From IMG/VR virus record IMGVR_UViG_3300010233_000071, positions 240 through 41,077 of that record: a stretch of 40,838 nt of DNA; one strand, 5' to 3'. This document shows, piece after piece, positions 24,361 through 32,005 of the stretch. Each line of letters begins with the position of its first letter. Position 1 is the stretch's first letter. Under the pieces are notes generated by a model. That model was not told the origin of the DNA. It did not search any database and saw only the letters and a program-made list of their open reading frames with translations. Source of the stretch: a virus. The translations under genes were made by a program, and so were the position numbers.

Positions 24361-25288
24361 TGACAACCGGATTATTACCAAGTTGACAATCCTGTGCAAG
24401 CTTTTTCTTTTCTTCCATTTTCTGCCTGCGAATAACCCAAGCATCTTTTTGTGATTGGCTCTGGGTTAATGATGGCTTTTTATTGAGTGCTGAAACGCGC
24501 ATTAGAGCAATCGTTTCAGGCGAATGCTTTCTGCCCTGCCAAATCTTTCTGATTTTCTAAGCGGCTTCTGGTGTGTGTTTTAATCCAGTTTTTAACAAGC
24601 GAAGTTTTTCCTTGGTTTCTTCTGTGTGGCGAAACCCTTTTGATTTTGCAACAAGTTTAGCCCTCGTTTCTTCGCTAATAGGAGGGCGAGTTTTTGCTGA
24701 TTTGCTCATTTTGTCCTTTGTTGATTGAGGAATCACATATTTCAATCTGAATTGGCGAACCTTTTCCCTAGATTCCAGTGAACGAACCTTGCCTGTATTT
24801 GCTTTGCTGATTGCGTCTCGCTGCTCTTGTGAAATGATTTTTCCTCTATTGGCTTCTGCGATTTTTGCTCTTTGCTCTGGGCTAATAACTCGCAATTTTG
24901 CTTTTGCGCTCATCCTTTGCTTTGTTAATTCATTATGCTCAAACCCAAAATGACTACCGGCTGGATTTTTAAGCGTGTTAAATCCTTCCAAGGACGCTGA
25001 TTTGTGAGTTTAAATCCAAAACCTTTCTCTATCCACAAGCATGTGTTGTTCGCAAACCTCTAACACCTCAAAGCTAAAAGCCTCCATTCCATATTTTCTG
25101 ATGGCTCTACTAAAATAGGTTTTTGGTGCTGTTTTTGCGTGGCTCATGTGGTCAACAAATCTTCTCCAAATGTTGACAGATTGACCGACATATCTATGGC
25201 CGGTTTCATTGTGTATGAAGCAGTATATTCCGCAAACGCGGCGATATTTCATTGCTTCGATTTCAGCTTTGCTTCGGTAGATTTCCAT
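24281..25288 (-). pseudogene. GIY-YIG homing endonuclease broken by two in-frame stop codons
   Basis: One reading frame encodes a complete GIY-YIG enzyme with two stop codons inside. The catalytic domain (25288-25013) has CGIYCFIHNETGHRYVGQS, RRFVDH and RERFWI with the conserved Glu. TAA at 25012-25010 interrupts it. NUMOD3 DNA-binding repeats follow (HFGFEHNELTKQRMS, ISPEQRAKIAEANRG, ISEETRAKLVAK), then TAG at 24559-24557, after which homology continues (KIRKIWQGRKHSPETIALMR) to 24281. TAA and TAG each differ from a Gln codon by one C-to-T change. Neighbours end normally with these codons, so stop recoding is unlikely. The first part could still make an isolated nuclease domain. Confidence 0.75.
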
Positions 25289-25382
25289 ATGTGCGTCTAT
25301 ATTATATCTTATTGTCGTTTTGACAAGATAAATTTAAACAAAGTTTTGGACATTAGTTTGTTTAATGTTACTACTTGGTTGT

Positions 25383-25487
25383 TCAAGAGTATCTAATACG
25401 GTCTTGGATAAAAAGCAGAAGCCATTCTGTATCGGTTAAGTCAAAATCGCGGATGTTCACCGAACCGCAACGCAGCTTGAGCGTCAA
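25383..25487 (-). CDS. Possible tiny protein upstream of the capsid gene, 34 aa
   Basis: A TTG-started frame reads through NIRDFDLTDTEWLLLFIQDR, which has coding-like composition. A second, overlapping frame (25441-25527) reads MARWCCCCLGDCL. Both lie on the minus strand between the capsid and the homing endonuclease. They may be pieces of a shifted gene. Weak evidence, no family recognised. Confidence 0.3.
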   Translation of the reverse strand: MTLKLRCGSVNIRDFDLTDTEWLLLFIQDRIRYS

Positions 25488-25552
25488 TCAGGCAATCACC
25501 CAAACAACAGCAACACCATCGCGCCATGTGCCGATATAACTGATTAATTTTT

Positions 25553-26863
25553 ATGGCTTTAACTACTGGTCAATGTAATGCGTTCAATCAATTTCTTTTC
25601 CGGCGTGTCCCAGATTGGGACAAAGAGCTTGCCAAAGACCGATTTCCGACCTCCCAAATGTATTCGCAGTTTTATACTACGAAGCCTTGGCCGTCTTTCA
25701 CTGGCACGACCCACACATGGGATAAGGTTCATGTAACCCGCCCTAATGACGATGGCAATTGGTCAACCATGTCAGCCGACCCTTGTATTGGCACTCCTTG
25801 CGCTCCTGATCGTAAATACGCAGGCTGGGGCAGCACTCGTAACACTTACGTCAAGTATAACCGCGATTATCAGTCTCCGGTGTTCTGCTTTGACCAGTTG
25901 CGTAACATTGAGGAAGCCGAAGCTCAATTGGCTGCGATTATTGACGGCCTGAAGGATTATCCTGAAGGCATTGTTTCTGACTTCATCCGTAAATTGGTTG
26001 TGGCTCAGGCTAACGTCTGGTTCTCGGCTGGTGCGGCTGATGTTCAGGTTACTCCGGCTTTCACGGCAGACCCGACCATTTACTCATTCGGCTCTGATGC
26101 CAACTTGCCTACGAGCAAGCTGAATATGGGCTATCTTGACAACCATATCGAAAACTTGCAATACGCTGGCTATTTTGACCGGATGTTGACTCCTGATGGC
26201 ACGTTCCTAATTACGTCTGACATTCAGACTCATCGTGAATTGACTGTTCGCAATCCTGATTTGGTTCGCATGTATAATGGTGCCGATTTCAAAAAGGGTG
26301 GACTGTTCTTTAATTATGGCTTGGCCATGTCCAAGGTTGGTAACTGGTCTTTCAAGATTGACCCCGAACCGCTCCGCGCACAGCGCGTCAGCGTTGGCAA
26401 TCTCCAACGCATCTGGGCTTATGACAACGTGCCTGCCACGGTTGGCCGTAAACCAGCATTCGCTACGGCGTATAAAAACGCTCAGTATCAGATGTATCAC
26501 GTTTACAACAAGGCGGCTCGCGAAATCTTTACCGGTGAAACGACTCCGGTCAATCCGCAGATGAAGTTTGACACGTCCCGCAATCTCATGGGCAAATGGT
26601 CTTGGAAATCTCCTGACTATTTCACCGCCCTTGACCCTGCCAGCGGTGTGGTTTGTCCGTTCAACAATGACAAGAAAAACATGGGTTATTTCTTGGCTGA
26701 GTTTGAATACGCCGCCAAGTCCACCTACCCCGAAATCGAAATGGTTATCTGGGCGCAGCGTGAACCGCAGGCTATCATTGATACGGCTCGTTGCGCGGCT
26801 ACTCCGGCAAGTGCCTATCAGATTGACCTTTATCCGTATAACGGTGCCGATTGCTCTATCTAA
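25553..26863 (+). CDS. Probable major capsid protein, 436 aa
   Basis: Forms the icosahedral shell. Starts MALTTGQCNAFNQFLFRR and has a mixed alpha/beta body typical of HK97-fold shells (FLITSDIQTHRELTVRNPDLV, GKWSWKSPDYFTALDPAS, CPFNNDKKNMGYFLAEFEYAA). Codon use is noticeably richer in C-ending codons than its neighbours, as expected for the most expressed phage gene. It is followed by a strong hairpin (26880-26912) and an acidic small protein. No cleaved prohead leader is obvious. Assigned by size, codon use and position rather than a diagnostic motif. Confidence 0.7.
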   Translation: MALTTGQCNAFNQFLFRRVPDWDKELAKDRFPTSQMYSQFYTTKPWPSFTGTTHTWDKVHVTRPNDDGNWSTMSADPCIGTPCAPDRKYAGWGSTRNTYVKYNRDYQSPVFCFDQLRNIEEAEAQLAAIIDGLKDYPEGIVSDFIRKLVVAQANVWFSAGAADVQVTPAFTADPTIYSFGSDANLPTSKLNMGYLDNHIENLQYAGYFDRMLTPDGTFLITSDIQTHRELTVRNPDLVRMYNGADFKKGGLFFNYGLAMSKVGNWSFKIDPEPLRAQRVSVGNLQRIWAYDNVPATVGRKPAFATAYKNAQYQMYHVYNKAAREIFTGETTPVNPQMKFDTSRNLMGKWSWKSPDYFTALDPASGVVCPFNNDKKNMGYFLAEFEYAAKSTYPEIEMVIWAQREPQAIIDTARCAATPASAYQIDLYPYNGADCSI

Positions 26864-26879
26864 TCGGTCAACAATTAAC

Positions 26880-26912
26880 GGCTGGTGGGGTGAATAAATA
26901 GCCCTGCCAGCC
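26880..26912 (+). terminator. GC-rich hairpin after the capsid gene
   Basis: GGCTGG (26880-26885) pairs with CCAGCC (26907-26912), and GGGG with CCCT inside extends the stem. It is followed by an A/T mix, not a T run, so it is more likely a partial terminator or mRNA-stabilising end that keeps capsid mRNA abundant than a full stop. Confidence 0.45.
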
Positions 26913-26920
26913 TAAATATA

Positions 26921-27205
26921 ATGACCTATTCAAATACAGACGCAGAAGACGCAACAGATGCTCTTAGTGGAGACTCTGAGGAGCAAGGTGAAAACTCACA
27001 GCAAACCTTCTATCTGCCATCTGATTTCCTCAATGGTAAGAAATACAAGGCTGGTGATTCAATCACGCTCAAGGTTATGGGCGAGGACGAAGACGGAGAC
27101 ACAGAGGTAACTCTGGCAATGGATGGCGGTGATGAATCTGACTGGCGTAACGATTTAAAACAATCAATGGCCGACCAAGGAAGTGGCCCACAGGAGCAAG
27201 CGTAA
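26921..27205 (+). CDS. Acidic small virion-module protein, 94 aa
   Basis: Very acidic (DAEDATDALSGDSEEQ, GEDEDGDTEVTL, GGDESDWRNDLK), with a short beta core (YKAGDSITLKVMGE). It follows the capsid gene, where decoration or head-stabilising proteins are often found. No family is recognised. Confidence 0.55.
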   Translation: MTYSNTDAEDATDALSGDSEEQGENSQQTFYLPSDFLNGKKYKAGDSITLKVMGEDEDGDTEVTLAMDGGDESDWRNDLKQSMADQGSGPQEQA

Positions 27206-27208
27206 TTT

Positions 27209-27604
27209 ATGGCAAACCCGACGTGCCTTAAGGCAAATTTTCTCACGACTTGTTATAAGTCCCCCGGTGCAATCACGCCTAAACAGCAAAAGGCTTTGAT
27301 GGTTTATGCCAAGGTTTTGCAGTTGCAGGCCATTGGCGGGACTGATTATCGGTCAACGATGGTGACAACGCTTTTATCTGCATCTGCGTCCGCGCTTTGT
27401 GGATTTGAGAAATCAGACCGTGATGCAGCTAGAATCCATATCGCATTTGTCAATGCGGCGGCGGCTGGTGCAACTGTTCCAGCAACCATAAACGCAAAGC
27501 AGGCGGTTTTGAATTGCTTGGTTGAAGTGACGGACAAAGAGCTTGATGAAGCCGACCTGTTCCTGACTTGTGCGCTTGGCGTTCAAAAAGCATATCCGCA
27601 GTAA
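27209..27604 (+). CDS. Small protein with repeated helical units, 131 aa
   Basis: Begins MANPTCLKANFLTTCYKS. A helical unit ending in a Cys recurs (SASASALCGF and VLNCLVEVTDKELDEADLFLTC). The next gene has the same kind of unit, so the pair are probably paralogues. No family is recognised; a structural role near the capsid is inferred from position. Confidence 0.55.
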   Translation: MANPTCLKANFLTTCYKSPGAITPKQQKALMVYAKVLQLQAIGGTDYRSTMVTTLLSASASALCGFEKSDRDAARIHIAFVNAAAAGATVPATINAKQAVLNCLVEVTDKELDEADLFLTCALGVQKAYPQ

Positions 27605-27615
27605 CCTAAAATCAA

Positions 27616-28008
27616 ATGCCATCATGCGCACCGCAATCGTTAGCGGCGTTGTCCGCTTGCATAGCTGAAAGTTTTACCGCGCCACAGCGGAAAGCGATTC
27701 GGATAGTGCTTTTGTGCAACTATCTAAATTCAATTACTATGATTTGCACACCTCAAGCATTGGCAAACGCATCAGAGTGTATCCTTGAATCAATGGATTT
27801 TGGGATGATGGATGCTGCTGAAACTTATCTAACGTGCCAAGTGGCAAACTCTGGTGGGGGTGGAGGAGGTGGAAATGCCCAATTGGTTCTTTACACCTCT
27901 GGCACACCAACAAATCCGACGAATACGGGTGCGCCAGCAATCGCCTATGACCCAACTGGAAACCTGCCCACATTGGGCTGGAATACAACAACTTTAGCTT
28001 GGACTTAA
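27616..28008 (+). CDS. Paralogue of the preceding protein with a Gly-rich tail, 130 aa
   Basis: The N-terminal 75 residues resemble the repeat unit of the upstream protein (ASECILESMDFGMMDAAETYLTC versus VLNCLVEVTDKELDEADLFLTC-like spacing). Then comes a Gly run (GGGGGGGN) and a beta-like C-terminus with TSGTPTNPTNTGAPAI. The Gly linker and repeat resemble appendage proteins joined to a fibre base. Function unknown. Confidence 0.5.
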   Translation: MPSCAPQSLAALSACIAESFTAPQRKAIRIVLLCNYLNSITMICTPQALANASECILESMDFGMMDAAETYLTCQVANSGGGGGGGNAQLVLYTSGTPTNPTNTGAPAIAYDPTGNLPTLGWNTTTLAWT

Positions 28009-29021
28009 TGAAAAAACTAATTTCAATCCTGTGCCTGCTTTTCACGGTAAATCTGTTTGCCGCCAACCCAACCCTTTCTGGAAATAATATGTTTTCAGGC
28101 AGTGTGAACACGTTTCATAATATTAACATCGGAACCTTCTCATTGATTGGTGAAAGCGGCGGATTCCTTTCTCAAAAAAGCAGCCTTGCAAATCTGGGTG
28201 ATATTAACGGAGAGTTCGCAAACACCAAATTTGCCGTCAATCTTGGAAATGGATATTTTCAGTTCATGAACGGTTCAGTAACGAAGGCGTGGCTTACAGA
28301 TCTGGGAGTTTACAATGGTGACGGTTCCGGCCTGACAAATATCCCGTCATCTTCTGTTTCAGGACTTCTTATTTTGACCAACAGCACAAGCGGTAACTGG
28401 CAATACACCACAAACGCAGGCGGTGTTTTTGTTTCATGGACCAACAGCCTTAACAGCTCTGGATTCGCATCTTCAATTGGCACCATTGTACCGACCAATC
28501 TTTATTCTCAAGTCCTGTTGGGATCAAATACATCATTAACTGTGGGTACTCGCCAATATCTTGGACTTGGGGTGGATGGAAATACGAACATGATTCAAAT
28601 GTCAGGTCAGGCTTCCGGCAATGGAACTGGCCCGCTTACTAACACCTATGTTGAGATTCCAAGCCTTGTTAGCTCAAGTACAAATAAAGTTACATATAAT
28701 CAAACCGCTGCCAGCATTACATGTTTTTACAGAACTCCCGTTGGAATAACCAATATTTATGAAGTTGGCGGAAGTGTAACAGTTAAAGCAATCGCTGCCG
28801 GAACAGTCACGGGGCAGGTTGTTTTTACCGACGAAACTGGAACAATAAGAACGTACAATCTTGTGACCGCAGGTGCTGTGACTACTGGGTTTTTTGGGTT
28901 TACATCCACAACGATAATTGTTTCACCAAATACAGATATAACTGTTCAAGCAATAACCGGCGGAGGGACGCAAACATTTAATACTTCTGGGTGGATTACT
29001 TTAAAGGGGGTTGCAAAGTGA
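28008..29021 (+). CDS. Exported fibre-like protein with signal peptide, 337 aa
   Basis: The true start is the ATG at 28008, overlapping the previous stop. The N-terminus MKKLISILCLLFTVNLFAA is a typical signal peptide, cleavable after Ala. The body is Gly/Ser/Thr/Asn-rich with GDGSGLTNIPSSSVSG near residue 105, a motif I associate with fibre-type proteins, and a beta-rich C-terminus. A signal peptide on a phage fibre is odd: virion parts usually assemble in the cytoplasm. It may be exported, or the hydrophobic end may anchor it. The stop overlaps the next GTG start. Confidence 0.6.
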   Translation: MKKLISILCLLFTVNLFAANPTLSGNNMFSGSVNTFHNINIGTFSLIGESGGFLSQKSSLANLGDINGEFANTKFAVNLGNGYFQFMNGSVTKAWLTDLGVYNGDGSGLTNIPSSSVSGLLILTNSTSGNWQYTTNAGGVFVSWTNSLNSSGFASSIGTIVPTNLYSQVLLGSNTSLTVGTRQYLGLGVDGNTNMIQMSGQASGNGTGPLTNTYVEIPSLVSSSTNKVTYNQTAASITCFYRTPVGITNIYEVGGSVTVKAIAAGTVTGQVVFTDETGTIRTYNLVTAGAVTTGFFGFTSTTIIVSPNTDITVQAITGGGTQTFNTSGWITLKGVAK

Positions 29022-30685
29022 AATGCTTTATCATTCTGCTATTCCTTCCTTTCTGTTTGCTTGCTCAAACCACACGATTTGACTCAACCAAGACAACACA
29101 GTTTATTTCTGGTCAGATAACGCAGTTTATTCAGACTAATTCTATATCAGTTCCTCAATTTACTCAGAATGTAGCTTCGGCCCATTTAAGAGGTGTAAAC
29201 ATTGGTAATTATTTAGTAACTTCAAATCCAGAGCCGTGGGAAAATATCCAAACCAATTGGGCTTTTCTATGGCCGAATTGGATTAAACCTCAGATTGACC
29301 TTTGTTACACTAATGGGGGCAATGCCATCCGGTTGATTGGTGACTATGGCGCAGTTACCAGCGGACATATCACGCGCTCACAATATCTGGCTAACTGGGG
29401 GCAGCTTTTAGACTACTGTGCGCAGCGCCAAATGTGGGTTGTGACTTGTTATGGCGATTCTGGGCATTTACAGGGGGCTTCGTCCAATGCCGTTGTAGCC
29501 GAAGCTCTGGCCAATACGACCTTCTTCAATGGCTACACCAACGTCTTCTACAATGACATTTTGCAGGAGGTGAACAATACCAACGGTGGCAACACCACGT
29601 ATCCCGTTTCAGCCAGCTACACCTTTCCATCCAATTTGATCTTCCAATGCAAGTCGGTTTCTACGAAAAGAGTAGTCACCTCTTACTCGACACCGTTTGT
29701 CAGCGTCATCACCAATTTCCAGAATAACCTGAAGGGTGACATCATAGACTTGCATCAATACGTTTTCAATGGCGGCTTTCAGTTGGATGCACAGATGCAG
29801 CAGTTGCGGGGCATTTATCCAAATACTAACTTTTGTGTTGGCGAGTTTGGCTCACCGCAGTCAGGCGGCACCAACACGATTTACCACGATTACGCCCAGA
29901 CAGTTTATAACACCACCTTGCGATCATATCAGCTAGGCGCGCTCCAATGGGACGGGGCCAATGCTGCCGACCAAACCAGCACATCTGACCAATGGGGATT
30001 GATGGATTCCAATTTAGTGGTTTATCCCTACAAGGTGGTGAATTGGAAGATATTTCCAAGCAATACAAACACACCTCCAATTCCTGATGCGGTTTATGCC
30101 TACTATGACACGATCAACTCGGTGATTAACTCAACATTTCCTCCAGTCAATATCGTTTTAAATTCAACCACTTATGGAACTGGACCACTGCCATTCACGC
30201 ACAGCCTTGTTTTCAACGGAACAAGTTCTTATGCCATTCCTCCACAAACCCTCGGACAGGTTTGCAGTGGCGCAACATGGGTTAATCTGATAGCCAATGG
30301 AGCAAACCATACGATTTTTGGGGCGCAATTTGATGGCGGCGTCTCGATTCGTGTTAAGTCGGATGGTTCGATAAATCTGCTGAAGCAAAATCAAGTGGAT
30401 GTTGGTTCAAGCCCTGCTGGTGTCGTGCCTTTTGGAACATGGACATTCATCGGATTTACATATGATTCCTCTGGCACGATGACATTCTATACGAACGGAG
30501 TTTCATGCGGGGTCGCTGGCACAAACCCAAACTTGGTGACCATGACGCCCAGTCAGATTTATCTCGGTTTGGATTTTGCGGCAGTCATTGAATACTTGAA
30601 GGGCAGCCTGGCTTACACGGTGATATGGCAAAGTGTCGCCATTACTCCGGCACAAATGTTAACGGCCTATCAGATGACGCAATGA
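29018..30685 (+). CDS. Secreted glycosidase-like protein with LamG-type domain, 555 aa
   Basis: GTG start at 29018 (GTGA overlap). The first 20 residues (CFIILLFLPFCLLA) form a signal peptide. Residues about 60-350 look like a GH5-type TIM barrel: LRGVNIGNYLV at the start, NAIRLIGDYG, VVTCYG, DIIDLHQYVF and FCVGEFGSP, where the Glu is a likely nucleophile; an acid/base Glu could be that in DILQEVNN. Residues about 385-555 fit a LamG or concanavalin-like domain (TWTFIGFTYDSSGTMTFYTNG). It could digest surface polysaccharide during entry or release. Both catalytic assignments are tentative because the usual N-E-P context is not clear. Confidence 0.65.
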   Translation: MKCFIILLFLPFCLLAQTTRFDSTKTTQFISGQITQFIQTNSISVPQFTQNVASAHLRGVNIGNYLVTSNPEPWENIQTNWAFLWPNWIKPQIDLCYTNGGNAIRLIGDYGAVTSGHITRSQYLANWGQLLDYCAQRQMWVVTCYGDSGHLQGASSNAVVAEALANTTFFNGYTNVFYNDILQEVNNTNGGNTTYPVSASYTFPSNLIFQCKSVSTKRVVTSYSTPFVSVITNFQNNLKGDIIDLHQYVFNGGFQLDAQMQQLRGIYPNTNFCVGEFGSPQSGGTNTIYHDYAQTVYNTTLRSYQLGALQWDGANAADQTSTSDQWGLMDSNLVVYPYKVVNWKIFPSNTNTPPIPDAVYAYYDTINSVINSTFPPVNIVLNSTTYGTGPLPFTHSLVFNGTSSYAIPPQTLGQVCSGATWVNLIANGANHTIFGAQFDGGVSIRVKSDGSINLLKQNQVDVGSSPAGVVPFGTWTFIGFTYDSSGTMTFYTNGVSCGVAGTNPNLVTMTPSQIYLGLDFAAVIEYLKGSLAYTVIWQSVAITPAQMLTAYQMTQ

Positions 30686-30900
30686 GCTTTCGAGAATCAA
30701 TCTTAAGCTTTCATCCTGATTTTAATGGTGGCGACACCTCAAAAATTGGCCAGTTCACAAAATTAATGGCAGGCAGAAAAGCAATTCGTAAGTGCAATTC
30801 ACCAGTTTGTGAAAATACACTACCTAAAAAGTGTCGTTTATTTTGCTCTAAAATGTGCGAAATGTTCACTCGCTTTCATTCTGGAAAATTAGCGCAATGA
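30682..30900 (+). CDS. HPD-motif plus zinc-finger small protein, 72 aa
   Basis: Start at 30682 overlaps the previous stop by ATGA. The N-terminal part (SFRESILSFHPDFNGGD) contains the His-Pro-Asp signature and flanking residues seen in J-domains, but only about half a J-domain is present. The C-terminus has CNSPVCEN and CRLFCSKMC, a zinc-binding site. Such short HPD-like zinc proteins are common in environmental phages as far as I recall, without known function. A real J-domain contact with DnaK is unproven. Confidence 0.5.
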   Translation: MSFRESILSFHPDFNGGDTSKIGQFTKLMAGRKAIRKCNSPVCENTLPKKCRLFCSKMCEMFTRFHSGKLAQ

Positions 30901-31157
30901 ACTTCCTTTACCTCATCTTCCTGATTCCATTGATACCGCCTGACGAGCCGCCTATTAAATTTCAGCCGGTGATTGTGCAGTTCAAGTATTGGGCTGGCAT
31001 CGAAACCAATTATTCACAGATGCAAACTTCAACCGACATGATTCACTGGCAGACGTTGCCGGAGCTTTATTATGGCGCGCCGTCAACGAATTACGCTGAC
31101 TTGATTTCAGATAAGCCGCAACAATTTTGGAGGATGATTAAAGTTGATGCATTATGA
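30897..31157 (+). CDS. Exported small protein of verrucomicrobial type, 86 aa
   Basis: N-terminal hydrophobic segment (MNFLYLIFLIPLIPP) acts as signal or anchor. The rest, with QTSTDMIHWQTLPE and FWRMIKVD at the end, has the S-T-D-x-x-x-W ... F-W/Y-R layout of C-terminal modules in Verrucomicrobiota surface proteins. It lies between an HPD zinc protein and a membrane protein, with ATGA overlaps on both sides. Confidence 0.55.
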   Translation: MNFLYLIFLIPLIPPDEPPIKFQPVIVQFKYWAGIETNYSQMQTSTDMIHWQTLPELYYGAPSTNYADLISDKPQQFWRMIKVDAL

Positions 31158-31486
31158 GCCAAGACGAAACAAACCAGATTAAGAAATTGTCAGAACGAAT
31201 TGACACCGTGCTTGAGAATCAAGATAGGATTTTGATTGCCCTTCTTGGAGATGCCTTAGAGGGCAAGAATGGAATCATCCATTACCACAACCAGATGGTT
31301 GAGGATAATTATGGCATTGGGCCTGATGGAAAACCGATTGAAGGCAAGCGCAATACGGTTTTAAACCGGATTTCGCAACTTGAGGGAAACCAATCAATGA
31401 TTAAGTGGGTTATAACTGGCGTTGTCGGTTTTGGAATCGCCATGAAAGTCGGATTGATTGAATTAATTGGAAAGGTTTTTAAATGA
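31154..31486 (+). CDS. Coiled-coil membrane protein, possible lysis accessory, 110 aa
   Basis: The N-terminal 40 residues (KKLSERIDTVLENQDRI) form a helical charged region, and residues about 80-108 a membrane helix (MIKWVITGVVGFGIAMKVGLI). A helix-plus-membrane layout near a second membrane protein is seen in lysis cassettes. It could be a spanin partner or a holin regulator. Function unproven. Confidence 0.5.
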   Translation: MSQDETNQIKKLSERIDTVLENQDRILIALLGDALEGKNGIIHYHNQMVEDNYGIGPDGKPIEGKRNTVLNRISQLEGNQSMIKWVITGVVGFGIAMKVGLIELIGKVFK

Positions 31487-31791
31487 ATAAAACAGTTGTA
31501 ATCTATCTAAAGGCATTTGGGGCGTTCTTTATTCCGTTTGGCTCTACGCTTGGGGTCGGGCTTGAAAAGTTCACAGACAGCCCAATAACGCCAGTTAAGG
31601 CATCAATCGTAACGCTTGTTGCATTGGTGGCTGGTTATTCAGGATTGTCCAACTTTCTCAGCAGAAGCTATGCAGACCACCAAGACGACGCTGAATCCGA
31701 AACCACTAAAAAAGTGGAAATCACCAAAACTTCTGATGTTCCAGCAACAGCAGCCACAGCCGCAGCCGCCGTTACACCAAATAACCCTTGA
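31483..31791 (+). CDS. Two-membrane-span protein, holin candidate, 102 aa
   Basis: Two hydrophobic helices (FGAFFIPFGSTLGVGLE and SIVTLVALVAGYSGLSNF) are followed by a charged, Ala/Thr/Pro-rich tail. Small size, two spans and soluble C-terminus fit class II holins. No endolysin is recognised nearby, which weakens the call. Confidence 0.45.
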   Translation: MNKTVVIYLKAFGAFFIPFGSTLGVGLEKFTDSPITPVKASIVTLVALVAGYSGLSNFLSRSYADHQDDAESETTKKVEITKTSDVPATAATAAAAVTPNNP

Positions 31792-32005
31792 CCGATTTGG
31801 ATTGCTAGGCTAGAGTCGCGGGCGATACGGAAAATATCGCCTTCCGTTGTTGGTGAAAGTAAGTTTGAGGCTGTTTCTATCGAGTTAGTAATTTAGCAGC
31901 CAAAGACAGCTTTTGGCCCCTTGTTGGGGGCATCCAGCAGTGAGACCGGAAGCGGCAAAATCGCGAGTGCTGGCCTATGTCGGCTTGACTCGCCAATTTA
32001 AAAAT
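31792..32005 (+). ncRNA. Structured intercistronic RNA
   Basis: A 214-nt gap in an otherwise tight operon, with no supported gene. GGCGATA (31821-31827) pairs with TATCGCC (31835-31841); its loop CGGAA (31828-31832) can instead pair with TTCCG (31842-31846), a mutually exclusive pair. Downstream, GGCTG/CAGCC (31869-31901), GCCAAA/TTTGGC (31899-31917), GCCCC/GGGGC (31916-31931) and GCGAGT/ACTCGC (31963-31993) stack along the sequence. It may be a regulatory leader for the lipoprotein gene or a separate small RNA. Known riboswitch classes were considered; none fits. Confidence 0.45.

Noticed and set aside
24557-25012. Recoded stop codons (TAA and TAG read as Gln)
   Set aside because: Many other genes in the window end in TAA or TAG with tight overlaps that require them to act as stops.
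31800-32000. Cobalamin riboswitch (AGCAGTGAGACCGG resembling the B12 box)
   Set aside because: Only part of the box matches, the upstream conserved GGGAA and GGTG context is poor, and the downstream gene is not B12-related.
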